In this document: positions 5,744 to 14,291 of the stretch, piece by piece | Layout: the number at the start of each line of letters is the position of its first letter | Numbering within the stretch: position 1 is the stretch's first letter | NCBI GenBank assembly: GCA_016471375.1 | Contig: WGLZ01000051.1 | Coordinates: 1 to 32,393, forward strand | Direction: 5' to 3' | DNA length: 32,393 bases | From: Cyanobacteria bacterium RI_101 | GTDB lineage: Bacteria > Cyanobacteriota > Cyanobacteriia > Cyanobacteriales > Microcystaceae | Translations under genes and position numbers: made by a program | Notes under the pieces: model-generated | The model's database searches: none | Seen by the model: only the letters and a program-made list of their open reading frames with translations | What the model was told of the DNA's origin: nothing

Positions 5744-7390
5744 TTAAAACTCACAGACGACTCGAAAGCCAAAGTCACGATTCCAAGGGACGGGATCACC
5801 CCAAGGGCGATAGGATGAACGGCAACCCCTCGAACTGTTGTCCCAGCAACCACCGCGCAAGACTCTAAAATTCTTTCCTTCTTGTATCCACGGTTTACCA
5901 TCATCTGGTGCCCCTCGGTAATTTTGATGCCATGTGTCCTCACACCACTCCCAAACATGTCCATGCATATCGTACAATCCCCAAAAGTTGGGCTTTTTTT
6001 CCCCTACTGGATGGGTTCTTCCTCGTGAGTTTTTGTCAAACCAAGCATAGTCTCCTAGCTGGTCGCGATTATTACCAAAATAATACCGCATAGTTGTCCC
6101 TGCTCTACAAGCGTATTCCCATTCTGCCTCACTCGGTAACCGATATTTTTTTCCTGTGACTTGACTCAATTTTAGACAAAATGCTTCAGTTTCAAGCCAA
6201 CTGACCCTCTCTACTGGGTTATTCAGACTCCCTTGAAAACGTGAAGGATTTTTTCCCATTAGGGCTTCATACTGACCTTGGGTTATTGGATATTTCCCGA
6301 CAGCAAAGGAGTTAACTTTGACCAAGTGTTGGGGTTTTTCAGAGTCATAAGCGTCATCGTCATTGTCAGATGCACCCATCATAAATTGTCCTGGTGGCAG
6401 TTGGATTAGCTCTAGGTTGAATCCTCCCCCTAGGTTTTCCTTAATAGTTTTCAAATTTCCTAGTGCTAGGCTTGGATATTGAATCACTGATGGTAATCCA
6501 CTTGTTGCCGCTGGTGGATTTACAACTATCAAGACCTCACCAGCACTTTGATAACGTTTCTTTGTGCCAAAAACGATCATCTTGTCCAACACAGCGCCGA
6601 ACTGAGCGCTCACCGGATTCTTAACCAGATAATCCCGCCAACACCATTCATGTTCCCCCGCGTCAAACAAATCAAAGGGCGACACTCCCGTTAATAGATG
6701 TAAACACGTTACCCCTAAACTGTAGAGATCGCTGGCGTTGACCGCCTTACCGTTCATCTGCTCCGGCGCCACGTATTCCGCCGAGCCAATCACCGTGCCC
6801 GTCACCGAACGGTTTTGGGGAGTCACCGCCTTAGCGGCGCCGAAATCCACTAAGACTAACTTTTGATCCCCTTGACGGCGAATGATATTTTCCGGCTTAA
6901 TGTCCCGGTGAATCACCTGATTGCGGTGGATAAAGTCCAACACCGGCAGAAGATCCGCCAACAGCGCCCGAATTTTCGCCTCGTTAAAGACCCCTTGTGC
7001 CGCCAACTCCTGGGCTAAATTCTGCCCCGCCACATACTCCTGCACCAAATACTGACGCTGATCCTCGGCAATAAAGTAGGCCAACAACTCCGGGATCTGG
7101 TTATGGCGCCCCAACTCGTCCAGGCGCTTGGCCTCTTCCTGAAATAACTCCGCCGCCTTACCCAAAGATCCGGTTCCCTGTCCCTGGGGGAAAAACTGCT
7201 TGATCACACAGTGGGGCCGGGACGGTTTATCCAAGTCCACCGCCAAGAATGTTTTACCGAAACCCCCCTGACCAATCAACTTCAGCGCCCGGTAACGCTC
7301 CTTTAACCAGAGCTTTTGACCGCACTTCTGACAAAATCGATGGGTTTCCGGGTTGACCGCTAGACAATCGGGGTTAAGACACTGACTCAT
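5744..7390 (-). CDS. Zinc-ribbon Ser/Thr protein kinase with C-terminal FGE-sulfatase-like domain
   Basis: The 548-residue protein has a four-cysteine zinc ribbon at 4-23 and a Hanks-type kinase domain at about 33-285: glycine loop GQGGFGK at 40-46, K64 in VIK, HRDIKPEN at 161-168 with D163, DFG at 182-184, and APE at 208-210. A short linker leads to an SUMF1/FGE-sulfatase-like domain at about 325-548: PGQFMMGA, then YPITQGQYEALMG, LPSEAEWEYACRAG, GLYDMHGHVWEWC and RGGCWDN...GFRVVCEF. The kinase half has all catalytic residues. The FGE half has the usual fold motifs but looks like the ligand-binding or variable version, because the paired catalytic cysteines of true FGE are not convincing. 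The C-terminal 40 residues resemble the variable end of proteins diversified by retroelements. Its first part is duplicated three times upstream. Confidence 0.92.
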   Translation of the reverse strand: MSQCLNPDCLAVNPETHRFCQKCGQKLWLKERYRALKLIGQGGFGKTFLAVDLDKPSRPHCVIKQFFPQGQGTGSLGKAAELFQEEAKRLDELGRHNQIPELLAYFIAEDQRQYLVQEYVAGQNLAQELAAQGVFNEAKIRALLADLLPVLDFIHRNQVIHRDIKPENIIRRQGDQKLVLVDFGAAKAVTPQNRSVTGTVIGSAEYVAPEQMNGKAVNASDLYSLGVTCLHLLTGVSPFDLFDAGEHEWCWRDYLVKNPVSAQFGAVLDKMIVFGTKKRYQSAGEVLIVVNPPAATSGLPSVIQYPSLALGNLKTIKENLGGGFNLELIQLPPGQFMMGASDNDDDAYDSEKPQHLVKVNSFAVGKYPITQGQYEALMGKNPSRFQGSLNNPVERVSWLETEAFCLKLSQVTGKKYRLPSEAEWEYACRAGTTMRYYFGNNRDQLGDYAWFDKNSRGRTHPVGEKKPNFWGLYDMHGHVWEWCEDTWHQNYRGAPDDGKPWIQEGKNFRVLRGGCWDNSSRGCRSSYRPWGDPVPWNRDFGFRVVCEF

Positions 7391-7450
7391 GGCGCGACTA
7401 AGTACAGACCGATAGCTCCATCATGCCCCAAATCTTCCGGCTCGGCGCCG
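7391..7450 (-). repeat. Kinase leader repeat, copy D (intact gene)
   Basis: Leader of the intact kinase. It is almost identical to copies A-C between the start codon and the CGGCGC end, and repeat R3 follows directly. Since A, C and D share both leader and first codons, this copy is the likely source or a sibling of the fragments. Confidence 0.75.
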
Positions 7451-7489
7451 CCTGACGGGGTGGTCAAACCATTCAGTTACTCCGGCGCT
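7451..7489 (+). repeat. 40-bp dispersed repeat R3
   Basis: Begins CCTGACGGGGTGGTCAAACC and ends TCCGGCGCT. It aligns with R1 and R2 and lies directly upstream of the intact kinase's leader. The rest of the gap, 7490-7763, shows no gene. Confidence 0.6.
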
Positions 7490-7763
7490 AGGGGTACTTA
7501 GCCTCTATCTCTGCTGGATTGAGCGCCGCAACCCCTGCGGGAACAGATCTGGAGTCAAGGAAATTAGCGGCGCACCTATCGAATCGAGTTCAAAATTCAT
7601 ACATACTACTATGCCGCAGATTAGTTTTGTCAGTCAACCAGCACTTGCCCAGTCCTTGAGGAGAGTTTTCTCCTTCGATGTACACTGGGGTGGTTAGCGC
7701 TTCCTGGCTTAGCCTCTGGGTAAAAAAAATTCCCCTTTAGCCTTGACAATCAACATAATCGCT

Positions 7764-7855
7764 AAATCCCCCTTGGCAAGGCGCCGTACTGAGCTGTCGA
7801 AGTGGGAACTTTGAAGGCGGCTCCCCCCTTTCCAAGGGGGGCTGGAGGAATAAAA
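7764..7855. repeat. Composite palindromic repeat
   Basis: AATCCCCCTTGGCAAGG is followed by a CGTACTGAGCTGTCGAAG segment and then a hairpin at 7823-7841 (CCCCCCTT, loop TCC, AAGGGGGG). The middle segment is the inverted counterpart of one at about 20716-20740, so this is a mobile or dispersed composite repeat. It lies just upstream of the CCB gene. Confidence 0.65.
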
Positions 7856-7925
7856 CTGGGTGTTAACCGGTTTGAACACTTTCTCAGGATTTCGGCGCCG
7901 CCCCCTTTAGCTCTCCACCCCCACT

Positions 7926-8465
7926 ATGACCGCCGAGACCCCCATCCTCGCCTCCACCCTGCTCTTTACCGTCCTTTCCCTAATCGGTTTATTTTTCTTC
8001 ATCCGCTCCGCCGTCAAAGAGCGCCGCTCGGTTTGGCAAACGCCCCTCGGGGAAGACCAAACCCCTCTCTTAGACCGGATTAAAGATTACCTCCTCGAAC
8101 GGGGCTATGGGTTAGAGACCGTTAAAGTGGAGGAGCAAATCCTGATTTTTGGGGGGCAAACCGGCCCTAGCCCCTTTCTGGCCCTGTTTCTCAGCGTCCT
8201 CGCCCTCTTCGGCGCCGGTTGTTTAGCGCTGACTCTCTCCATCCTCTGGCCTTGGTTTCAAGAGCGTCCCCTACTGCTGGCATTATTAACCTTACTCTCC
8301 CCCCTAGCCGGACTTTTTTACTGGCAAAACGCCCAACGGCGCCAGGAAGTGACCCTCCAACTCTCCCCCCCCTCCGGTTCAGAAACCCTTTCCCGTTTAA
8401 CCCTCAACGGCCCCAAAGACGAACTCAAGCAACTCCAAGCAACCCTGAAGACAGATGACAGATGA
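7926..8465 (+). CDS. Cofactor assembly of complex C subunit B (CCB-like)
   Basis: This 179-residue membrane protein has predicted membrane segments at about 7-27, 84-110 and 115-133. A soluble loop between the first two contains [20 protein letters not shown]. The pattern matches the DUF3529/CCB family of cyanobacteria and plastids, which helps attach heme c-prime covalently to cytochrome b6 in the b6f complex. It would act in the thylakoid membrane. The ATG at 7926 is chosen because it places the first hydrophobic segment directly at the N-terminus. The stop codon falls within a heptamer repeat. purL follows on the same strand, but 197 bases of repetitive DNA separate them. Confidence 0.75.
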   Translation: MTAETPILASTLLFTVLSLIGLFFFIRSAVKERRSVWQTPLGEDQTPLLDRIKDYLLERGYGLETVKVEEQILIFGGQTGPSPFLALFLSVLALFGAGCLALTLSILWPWFQERPLLLALLTLLSPLAGLFYWQNAQRRQEVTLQLSPPSGSETLSRLTLNGPKDELKQLQATLKTDDR

Positions 8466-8471
8466 CAGATA
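8451..8471 (+). repeat. Three tandem ACAGATR heptamers
   Basis: ACAGATG, ACAGATG and ACAGATA lie head to tail across the stop codon of the CCB gene. Looser TCAG/TATCA units continue to about 8497. This is a short tandem repeat of the kind common in cyanobacterial intergenic DNA. Confidence 0.6.
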
Positions 8472-8509
8472 TCAGATTTCAGTTATCAGTTATCAATTTC
8501 GGGCTTCGA

Positions 8510-8600
8510 CCCTTCGACAAGCTCAGGGTGACACTTCGCTCAGCCCTCGACTCCAGTTACGCTCTAGCTTCATCTTCGTGCCCTGAGCGTAGCCGAAGGG
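8510..8600. repeat. Inverted repeat of the CTTCGACAAGCTCAGG family
   Basis: The left arm CCCTTCGACAAGCTCAGGG (8510-8528) and the right arm CCCTGAGCGTAGCCGAAGGG (8581-8600) are near-complementary and flank 52 bases. Elements of this type are dispersed in many bacterial genomes. A related half occurs at about 20716-20733. It stays open in the purL frame, so it can be mistaken for purL coding sequence. Confidence 0.75.
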
Positions 8601-8602
8601 CG

Positions 8603-8662
8603 CTCCTCCCCCTCCTCCCTTTCTTCCCCCTCCTCCCTTTCTTCCCACTCCTCCCCTCCCCC
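8603..8662 (+). promoter_or_regulatory. Homopyrimidine tract directly before the purL start
   Basis: Sixty bases of C and T with a single A at 8647 end on the base before the purL ATG. CCTCC, identical to the anti-Shine-Dalgarno motif of 16S rRNA, occurs repeatedly, so the mRNA leader cannot pair with it. A near-repeat unit, CTCCTCCCTTTCTTCCC, occurs twice. It may form a triplex or bind a leader-specific factor, or it may simply be repeat debris. Confidence 0.5.
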
Positions 8663-10960
8663 ATGACCACCCCCTTCTCCCCCTCCGAAATCGCCGCCGA
8701 AGGCCTCAAACCCGAAGAATACGCCGACATTGTCCAGCGCCTGGGTCGCCATCCCAACAAAGCCGAACTGGGGATGTTTGGAGTGATGTGGTCGGAGCAC
8801 TGCTGTTATAAAAACTCCCGTCCCCTGCTGAAAAATTTCCCCACTACGGGAGAACGGGTTTTAGTGGGGCCCGGAGAAAACGCCGGGGTGGTGGATCTGG
8901 GTCAGGGTCTGCGGTTGGCCTTTAAGATCGAGTCCCACAACCATCCCTCCGCCATTGAACCCTTCCAGGGCGCCGCCACGGGAGTGGGGGGGATTTTGCG
9001 GGATATTTTTACCATGGGCGCCCGCCCCATCGCCCTGTTAAACTCCCTCCGTTTTGGCAACCTGGAGGACGCCCGCAACCGCCGCATTGTCCGGGGGGTA
9101 GTAGAAGGTATTAGTCATTATGGAAATTGTATTGGAGTTCCCACCGTCGGCGGAGAAACCTATTTTGACCCCGCCTACTCCGGCAATCCTTTGGTTAACG
9201 TCATGGCGCTGGGGTTGATGGAAACGGAAACCATCGTTAAATCCGGCGCCGCGGGAGTGGGTAATCCGGTTCTGTACGTCGGCTCCACCACGGGGCGGGA
9301 CGGTATGGGCGGCGCGAGTTTCGCCAGCGCCGAATTGACGGATCAATCTTTGGACGACCGGCCGGCGGTACAAGTAGGCGATCCTTTTTTGGAAAAATCC
9401 CTGGTGGAGGCCTGTTTAGAAGCCTTTAAAACCGGCGCGGTGGTCGCGGCCCAGGATATGGGCGCCGCGGGCTTAACCTGCTCCACTTCGGAAATGGCCG
9501 CCAAGGGCGGGGTGGGGGTGGAGTTAGATTTAGACAAAATTCCGGCCCGGGAAACGGGGATGGTTCCCTACGAATATTTACTGTCTGAATCCCAGGAACG
9601 GATGCTGTTTGTGGCCCAGAAGGGTCGGGAAGAGGAATTAATCGAGATTTTCCACCGTTGGGGTCTGCAAGCGGTGGTGGCTGGACAGGTGATCGCCGAA
9701 CCCGTTGTCCGCATCTTCTTCCAGGGAGCCATCGCGGCGGAAATTCCCGCTACGGCACTGGCGGATAATACGCCGATTTACCACCGGGAGCTACTGGCCG
9801 AAGCGCCGGCTTATGCTCAGAAAGCTTGGGCCTGGACCAGCGCCGCTTTGCCTGAGGCCCAACTCACAGGGATCGGGGGTCAAAGTTGGGGCGAAATTTT
9901 AAGCCGACTCCTAGCCAGTCCCAGCTTGGTTTCTAAACGCTGGATCTATCGTCAGTACGACCATCAGGTGCAAAATAACACCGTATTATTCCCTGGCGGC
10001 GCCGACGCGGCGGTGATTCGCGTTCGGCCCCTGGACGCCAATCCCCGGGACTGTCGGCTGGGGGTGGCGGCGACAACGGATTGCAACGGCCGTTACGTTT
10101 ACCTCGATCCCTACGAAGGCGCCAAGTTGGCCGTAGCGGAAGCGGCCCGCAATTTGACCTGCGTCGGCGCCGAACCCCTGGCGGTGACGGATAATCTAAA
10201 CTTTGGCAGTCCCGAAAATCCCGTCGGCTATTGGCAACTGGCGCTGGCCTGTCGGGGTATCGCCGAGGCCTGTCGGGAGTTAAACACCCCCGTCACCGGC
10301 GGCAATGTCTCCCTCTATAACGAAACCCTCGATAGCGAAGGCAAGCCTCAGCCCATTTACCCGACGCCGGTGATCGGCATGGTGGGTTTAATCCCGGATT
10401 TAAGCCGGGTCGCGGGTCAAAGCTGGCGCCGGGCCGAGGATTTAATTTACTTACTGGGTCATAACGACCAAAATACCCTAGGGGGTTCGGAATATTTGGC
10501 GCTGATTCACCAGACCGTCGCCGGTCGGCCGCCTCAATTGGATTTTGAACAGGAAAAACGGGTGCAGAGCGCCTGTCGTCACGGGATTCGCCAGGGATGG
10601 ATTCAGTCCGCCCACGATTGCGCCGAGGGAGGTTTGGCGGTCGCTCTAGCGGAAGCTTGCCTCCAGACGCCCTACGGCGCCGCCTTAACCCTAAACCCAG
10701 TGGCTGGACAGCGCCTCGATATTCTACTCTTTGGCGAAGCGCCGAGCCGAATCCTCGTTTCCGTTAAACCCGAGGCTCAATCCGCCTGGGAGTTCTACCT
10801 CGAAGAAACCCTCGGCGCCGGTTGGCAACGATTAGGGACGGTGACGGAAGACGGGATTTTAACGATTAGCTCCGATCATCAAGGGGTTATTCTGCAAACG
10901 GCGCTGACGCCCCTAAAACAGGATTGGGAAGCGGCGCTACAACATTGGCTGACCCGCTAA
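8663..10960 (+). CDS. purL: Phosphoribosylformylglycinamidine synthase subunit PurL
   Basis: This is the 765-residue small-type PurL, which converts FGAR to FGAM with ATP and ammonia from PurQ, in complex with PurS, in the cytoplasm. The frame has [14 protein letters not shown], then [32 protein letters not shown] and [20 protein letters not shown], all signature segments, and later GGNVSLYNE and [14 protein letters not shown]. The open frame extends upstream to 8462, but that part consists of a dispersed inverted repeat and a pyrimidine tract. The ATG at 8663 matches the usual cyanobacterial N-terminus and is preferred. There is no Shine-Dalgarno sequence. The gene is rich in GGCGCC and has typical core codon use. 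Confidence 0.97.
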   Translation: MTTPFSPSEIAAEGLKPEEYADIVQRLGRHPNKAELGMFGVMWSEHCCYKNSRPLLKNFPTTGERVLVGPGENAGVVDLGQGLRLAFKIESHNHPSAIEPFQGAATGVGGILRDIFTMGARPIALLNSLRFGNLEDARNRRIVRGVVEGISHYGNCIGVPTVGGETYFDPAYSGNPLVNVMALGLMETETIVKSGAAGVGNPVLYVGSTTGRDGMGGASFASAELTDQSLDDRPAVQVGDPFLEKSLVEACLEAFKTGAVVAAQDMGAAGLTCSTSEMAAKGGVGVELDLDKIPARETGMVPYEYLLSESQERMLFVAQKGREEELIEIFHRWGLQAVVAGQVIAEPVVRIFFQGAIAAEIPATALADNTPIYHRELLAEAPAYAQKAWAWTSAALPEAQLTGIGGQSWGEILSRLLASPSLVSKRWIYRQYDHQVQNNTVLFPGGADAAVIRVRPLDANPRDCRLGVAATTDCNGRYVYLDPYEGAKLAVAEAARNLTCVGAEPLAVTDNLNFGSPENPVGYWQLALACRGIAEACRELNTPVTGGNVSLYNETLDSEGKPQPIYPTPVIGMVGLIPDLSRVAGQSWRRAEDLIYLLGHNDQNTLGGSEYLALIHQTVAGRPPQLDFEQEKRVQSACRHGIRQGWIQSAHDCAEGGLAVALAEACLQTPYGAALTLNPVAGQRLDILLFGEAPSRILVSVKPEAQSAWEFYLEETLGAGWQRLGTVTEDGILTISSDHQGVILQTALTPLKQDWEAALQHWLTR

Positions 10961-11058
10961 GGAGAGTATTGAGACCGCGCCGACGGAATCTCTTGGGAAA
11001 AAGGAGAGCAATTAAGGCGGCGGCCGTCGCGGTTTTGTGCCTTCATCTTTTCCCCCTT

Positions 11059-11088
11059 TTGAGGCGAGTTTTAACCGTGTGTTACATT
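11059..11088 (+). promoter_or_regulatory. Possible promoter for gloB
   Basis: TTGAGG at 11059-11064 and TACATT at 11083-11088 are 18 bases apart, about 80 bases before the chosen gloB start. Both boxes deviate from consensus, so this is tentative. The 209-base gap between purL and gloB holds no other recognisable feature. Confidence 0.28.
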
Positions 11089-11169
11089 AGCTTCAGCCCT
11101 AAATATCAAGCCGCCCTCTAGACTCACATTTTGGGTAAAGAAGGTTTGCTCATTCTCTCGACTCAAACC

Positions 11170-11943
11170 ATGCGGATCCATCGTCTTCCGGCGCTTTCAG
11201 ATAACTATATCTTCGCCCTCGAAGATCCCCAGCGCCGTCAGGTCGTTGTCATCGACCCGGCGGAAGCCCAGCCGGCGCTAGAGTTGTTGGACACAATCGG
11301 CGCCGAACTCGCGGGCATCTGGCACACCCATCACCACGGCGACCATATTGGCGGCAATCGCGATCTCCTAGCTCGTTTTCCCGAAGCCGTCGTTCAGGGC
11401 GGCGCCGAAGACCGGGGACGCTTGCCGGGACAATCGGTCTATTTAGAAGACGGAGACCGCGTCGCCTTCGGGGGCAGAGAAGCTGTGGTTCTGTTTATCC
11501 CCGGCCATACCCGCGCCCATATCGCTTACTATTTCGCTCCTCCGGCGCCGGGGGAAGCGGGAGATTTATTTTGCGGAGACACTCTCTTCGCCGGAGGATG
11601 CGGGCGGCTCTTTGAAGGCACCCCCCAGCAGATGCAAAACTCCCTCGCTCGACTGCGAGACCTGCCGGACAATACCCGCGTCTGGTGCGCTCATGAATAC
11701 ACCCTAGGGAATCTTCAATTCGCTCTGACTGTGGAGCCGGAGAACCCCGTCTTACAGGCTCGATGGGAGAGCGTCCAGCGCCTTCGCCGGGATGGTCGCC
11801 CCACCATTCCCTCTCTACTAGGGGACGAGAAACAAACCAATCCCTTTCTGCGTTGGGACAGCGCCGCCCTACAAGCGGTCACAGGATATCAGGAGCCGGC
11901 CCGAGTCTTTGGCAAACTGCGAGGCATGAAGGACTTATTTTAG
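11170..11943 (+). CDS. gloB: Hydroxyacylglutathione hydrolase (glyoxalase II)
   Basis: This 257-residue metallo-beta-lactamase-fold thioesterase hydrolyses S-lactoylglutathione to lactate and glutathione, the second step of methylglyoxal detoxification. The metal-binding motif THHHGDH lies at 53-59. It is followed by [24 protein letters not shown] and CAHEYT, which supply the remaining ligands. The C-terminal NPFLRWDS and [16 protein letters not shown] parts form the glutathione-binding tail. A TTG at 11131 would add 13 residues, but the ATG at 11170 gives the standard [13 protein letters not shown] start. Confidence 0.95.
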   Translation: MRIHRLPALSDNYIFALEDPQRRQVVVIDPAEAQPALELLDTIGAELAGIWHTHHHGDHIGGNRDLLARFPEAVVQGGAEDRGRLPGQSVYLEDGDRVAFGGREAVVLFIPGHTRAHIAYYFAPPAPGEAGDLFCGDTLFAGGCGRLFEGTPQQMQNSLARLRDLPDNTRVWCAHEYTLGNLQFALTVEPENPVLQARWESVQRLRRDGRPTIPSLLGDEKQTNPFLRWDSAALQAVTGYQEPARVFGKLRGMKDLF

Positions 11944-12010
11944 GCTAGTCCGCCGGTCTAGCGAAGCCCATAGCTTGCAAGTCCGAACACCGCTATCAAT
12001 TAAAAATAGA

Positions 12011-12748
12011 ATGAAAACCATTACTAAGCTAGTCCCCCCATCGGTTCAGGCCCCTTTGAAGCGGTTTCTTTACCGGCGCTTATTAACGCTTTCCCAAGCG
12101 GGGCAAGATTTTTGGGTGTACGCTGAAGTCTTTAACGAGCAGAGATCGGGTTTTTTCTTAGATATTGGCGCCCATGACGGAATCAGGCTCAGCAACACTT
12201 ACATTCTTGAATCAAGGTATAGCTGGACTGGAATATGTATTGAGGCGAATCCCATTACGTTTGAGAAGCTTCAACAAAATCGACGCAGTGTGAATCTTAA
12301 TATCTGTCTTGATAAGTCTCAAGGGAAAGTAAAGTATATTCTGAGAGGCGCGCTGGGAGGAATCTTGGACTCAGACGTCGATAATAAGGAGCCGCGCATT
12401 GAAGAGAGTAAAGAGAATCAAGTAATCGAGCTAGAAACGACGCCGTTAACCGCCGTTCTGGAAGAGCGCAACGCGCCAAGCGTCATTGACTACTTATCCA
12501 TTGACATAGAAGGCGCGGAAGAAAGAGTCTTGGCTGGATTTAACTTTGAAAAATACATCTTCAGGTGTATGACTATAGAAAGACCCAGCGATCTTCTTCG
12601 GGACCTTCTTAAAGAGCATGGCTACGTCTTAATCAAAGAAATACCCAGGCTAGATTGTTTTTATGTCCATCATACTTTCCTGAGTCAATATAGAAGCAAT
12701 CTTCTTGAATTCTATAAGAAAAAATATTTATCCATACGTTGGCGATGA
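12011..12748 (+). CDS. FkbM family methyltransferase
   Basis: The 245-residue product contains GFFLDIGAHDGIRLSNTYIL (SAM-binding motif I), then GICIEANPITFEKLQQNR (ribose-binding acidic region), TPLTAVLEERN, and DYLSIDIEGAEERVLAGFNF, the FkbM hallmark. Such enzymes O-methylate sugars, polysaccharides or natural products; the substrate cannot be predicted. The frame opens at a TTG (11975), but the ATG at 12011 is preferred. The gene is more AT-rich than gloB and dgt on either side and has only one GGCGCC, so it is probably an insertion into an otherwise core region. From 12749 to 12905 I see no feature. Confidence 0.85.
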   Translation: MKTITKLVPPSVQAPLKRFLYRRLLTLSQAGQDFWVYAEVFNEQRSGFFLDIGAHDGIRLSNTYILESRYSWTGICIEANPITFEKLQQNRRSVNLNICLDKSQGKVKYILRGALGGILDSDVDNKEPRIEESKENQVIELETTPLTAVLEERNAPSVIDYLSIDIEGAEERVLAGFNFEKYIFRCMTIERPSDLLRDLLKEHGYVLIKEIPRLDCFYVHHTFLSQYRSNLLEFYKKKYLSIRWR

Positions 12749-12905
12749 ATTCCGCGTCCATTTTAAAAACCCTGTTCTCTCAAAAAGGTTCCGCGCCCTT
12801 TATCATGTGAGTGTATCCGAAGGGTTTTCAGCCTCAGTCGTCTTACGGGTAAGGGATAACCCTCCCGTTGTTAAAGGCGGTTTCCCCTCTTTTTGAGCTA
12901 GACCT

Positions 12906-14213
12906 ATGGACTGGCAACAACTCCTCAGCTCCAAGCGCCTCGGCAAACCGCAAATAGAGGACGCGAGTTTTGAGCGCACCCATTTCCTGAAGGACTACGA
13001 CCGGGTGGTCTATTCCTCGGCCTTCCGGCGCTTGAAGGACAAAACCCAGGTCTTTCCCCTCTCGAAAAACGCCGACGTCCGCACTCGCTTAATCCATAGC
13101 CTAGAGGTGTCCTGCGTGGGGCGCTCCCTTGGCCGTCGGATCGGGGAAACCATTATCCGCCGTCATGGTTTGCGGAATCTGGACGGCGCCGATTTTGGCG
13201 ATATTCTCTCCGCGGCTTGCCTGGCCCACGACATTGGCAATCCCCCCTTTGGCCACGCCGGGGAGGACGCGATTCAAACGGCGTTTCAGAATTGGCGGCG
13301 CTCGGAGACTGGGCAACAGATTTTCTTAACCCCGGAGCAGGAGGCGGATCTGAATTTGTTTGAAGGCAACGCCCAGGGCTTTCGCTTCTTGACCCGTCTG
13401 GGGATGCCCCACCGTCCCGGCGGTCTGCAACTGACCTGCGCCACCCTGGCGGCCTTTACCAAATATCCCCGCCCGGCCTATCTAGATTCCCGGGTTTTAG
13501 GGGAAAATCCGGGGAAAAGCGCCCAAAAATACGGCTTTTTCGGGGCGGAGCAAGATTTATTTACGGAAGTCGCCCAAACGGTGGGTCTTGCGCCCCGTTT
13601 CTCTCCCCTACCCTGGTGGCGCCGTCATCCCCTCACCTTTCTGGTAGAAGCCGCGGACGATATTTGTTATTCCATTGTCGATTTAGAAGACGGGTTTCAT
13701 ATGGGCTATGTCCCCTTTCAGGAAGCCCAGGACTTACTGGCGCCTATCGCGGCGGTGGGACATTTGGCGGGAAGCGAAGGGGAGGTGATCAAACGATTGC
13801 GGGCCAAGGCTATTAACGAATTGGTGACGGAGGCGGCGGAGCTTTTTTTGGACTGGGAACCCCAAATTTTGGCGGGGGACTTCGACGAAGCTTTATTAAA
13901 ATTTAGCCGTCGCGGCCCGGCGCTGACCGCCATTGAAGCCACCACCGCGCAGTCCGTCTTTCGCCATCCCCATGTGGTGCGGGTCAAGGTGGCGGGGTAT
14001 GAAGTTCTGGGGGGACTGTTGACAGATTTTTTAAACGCTATTTTTACGGACAATAAAAAAAGCAAATTGACCCGTTACCTACTGCCGGCGGAATTTTACG
14101 ACCCCCAGGCGGCGCCCTACGAGCGGATTCTCCGGGCGACGGACTACATCGCCAGTATGACGGATATTCAGGCGACGATCTTATTTCAACAGTTGCGGGG
14201 AATTACGCTGTGA
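12906..14213 (+). CDS. dgt: Deoxyguanosinetriphosphate triphosphohydrolase-like protein
   Basis: This is a 435-residue HD-superfamily dNTP triphosphohydrolase that converts dNTP to deoxynucleoside plus triphosphate. H64 lies in TRLIHSLEV, the HD pair H108-D109 in LAHDIGNPPFGHAGE, and the later aspartate in EAADDICYSIVDLEDG. The N-terminal FERTHFLKDYDRVVYSSAFR is a conserved family segment. Length suits the cyanobacterial group. Such enzymes help balance dNTP pools and in some bacteria restrict phage. It heads a closely spaced plus-strand run with the GTPase, ABC exporter and ATP-grasp genes (gaps of 78, 58 and 42 bases). Confidence 0.93.
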   Translation: MDWQQLLSSKRLGKPQIEDASFERTHFLKDYDRVVYSSAFRRLKDKTQVFPLSKNADVRTRLIHSLEVSCVGRSLGRRIGETIIRRHGLRNLDGADFGDILSAACLAHDIGNPPFGHAGEDAIQTAFQNWRRSETGQQIFLTPEQEADLNLFEGNAQGFRFLTRLGMPHRPGGLQLTCATLAAFTKYPRPAYLDSRVLGENPGKSAQKYGFFGAEQDLFTEVAQTVGLAPRFSPLPWWRRHPLTFLVEAADDICYSIVDLEDGFHMGYVPFQEAQDLLAPIAAVGHLAGSEGEVIKRLRAKAINELVTEAAELFLDWEPQILAGDFDEALLKFSRRGPALTAIEATTAQSVFRHPHVVRVKVAGYEVLGGLLTDFLNAIFTDNKKSKLTRYLLPAEFYDPQAAPYERILRATDYIASMTDIQATILFQQLRGITL

Positions 14214-14291
14214 AATCCGAACTTAGGGGGGATTAACGGCGCCGGAAGGGCTTGATACCCTAGGAGTAATCGCTTTTTTCCCGCCGTCGCC

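Noticed and set aside
5744-6420. FGE-like domain of the kinase as the maturase for the sulfatase
   Set aside because: The typical catalytic cysteine pair of FGE is not evident, and an anSME is encoded near the sulfatase, which explains maturation better.
3551-7489. R1-R3 repeats as a CRISPR array
   Set aside because: There are only three imperfect copies, kilobases apart, with no regular spacers or cas genes.
8462-8662. 67-residue N-terminal extension of PurL
   Set aside because: It is encoded by a tandem heptamer, a dispersed inverted repeat and a pyrimidine tract, and the ATG at 8663 gives the standard PurL start.
10924-11121. 65-residue frame between purL and gloB
   Set aside because: It overlaps the end of purL, is arginine-rich, and has no recognisable motif or ribosome-binding site.
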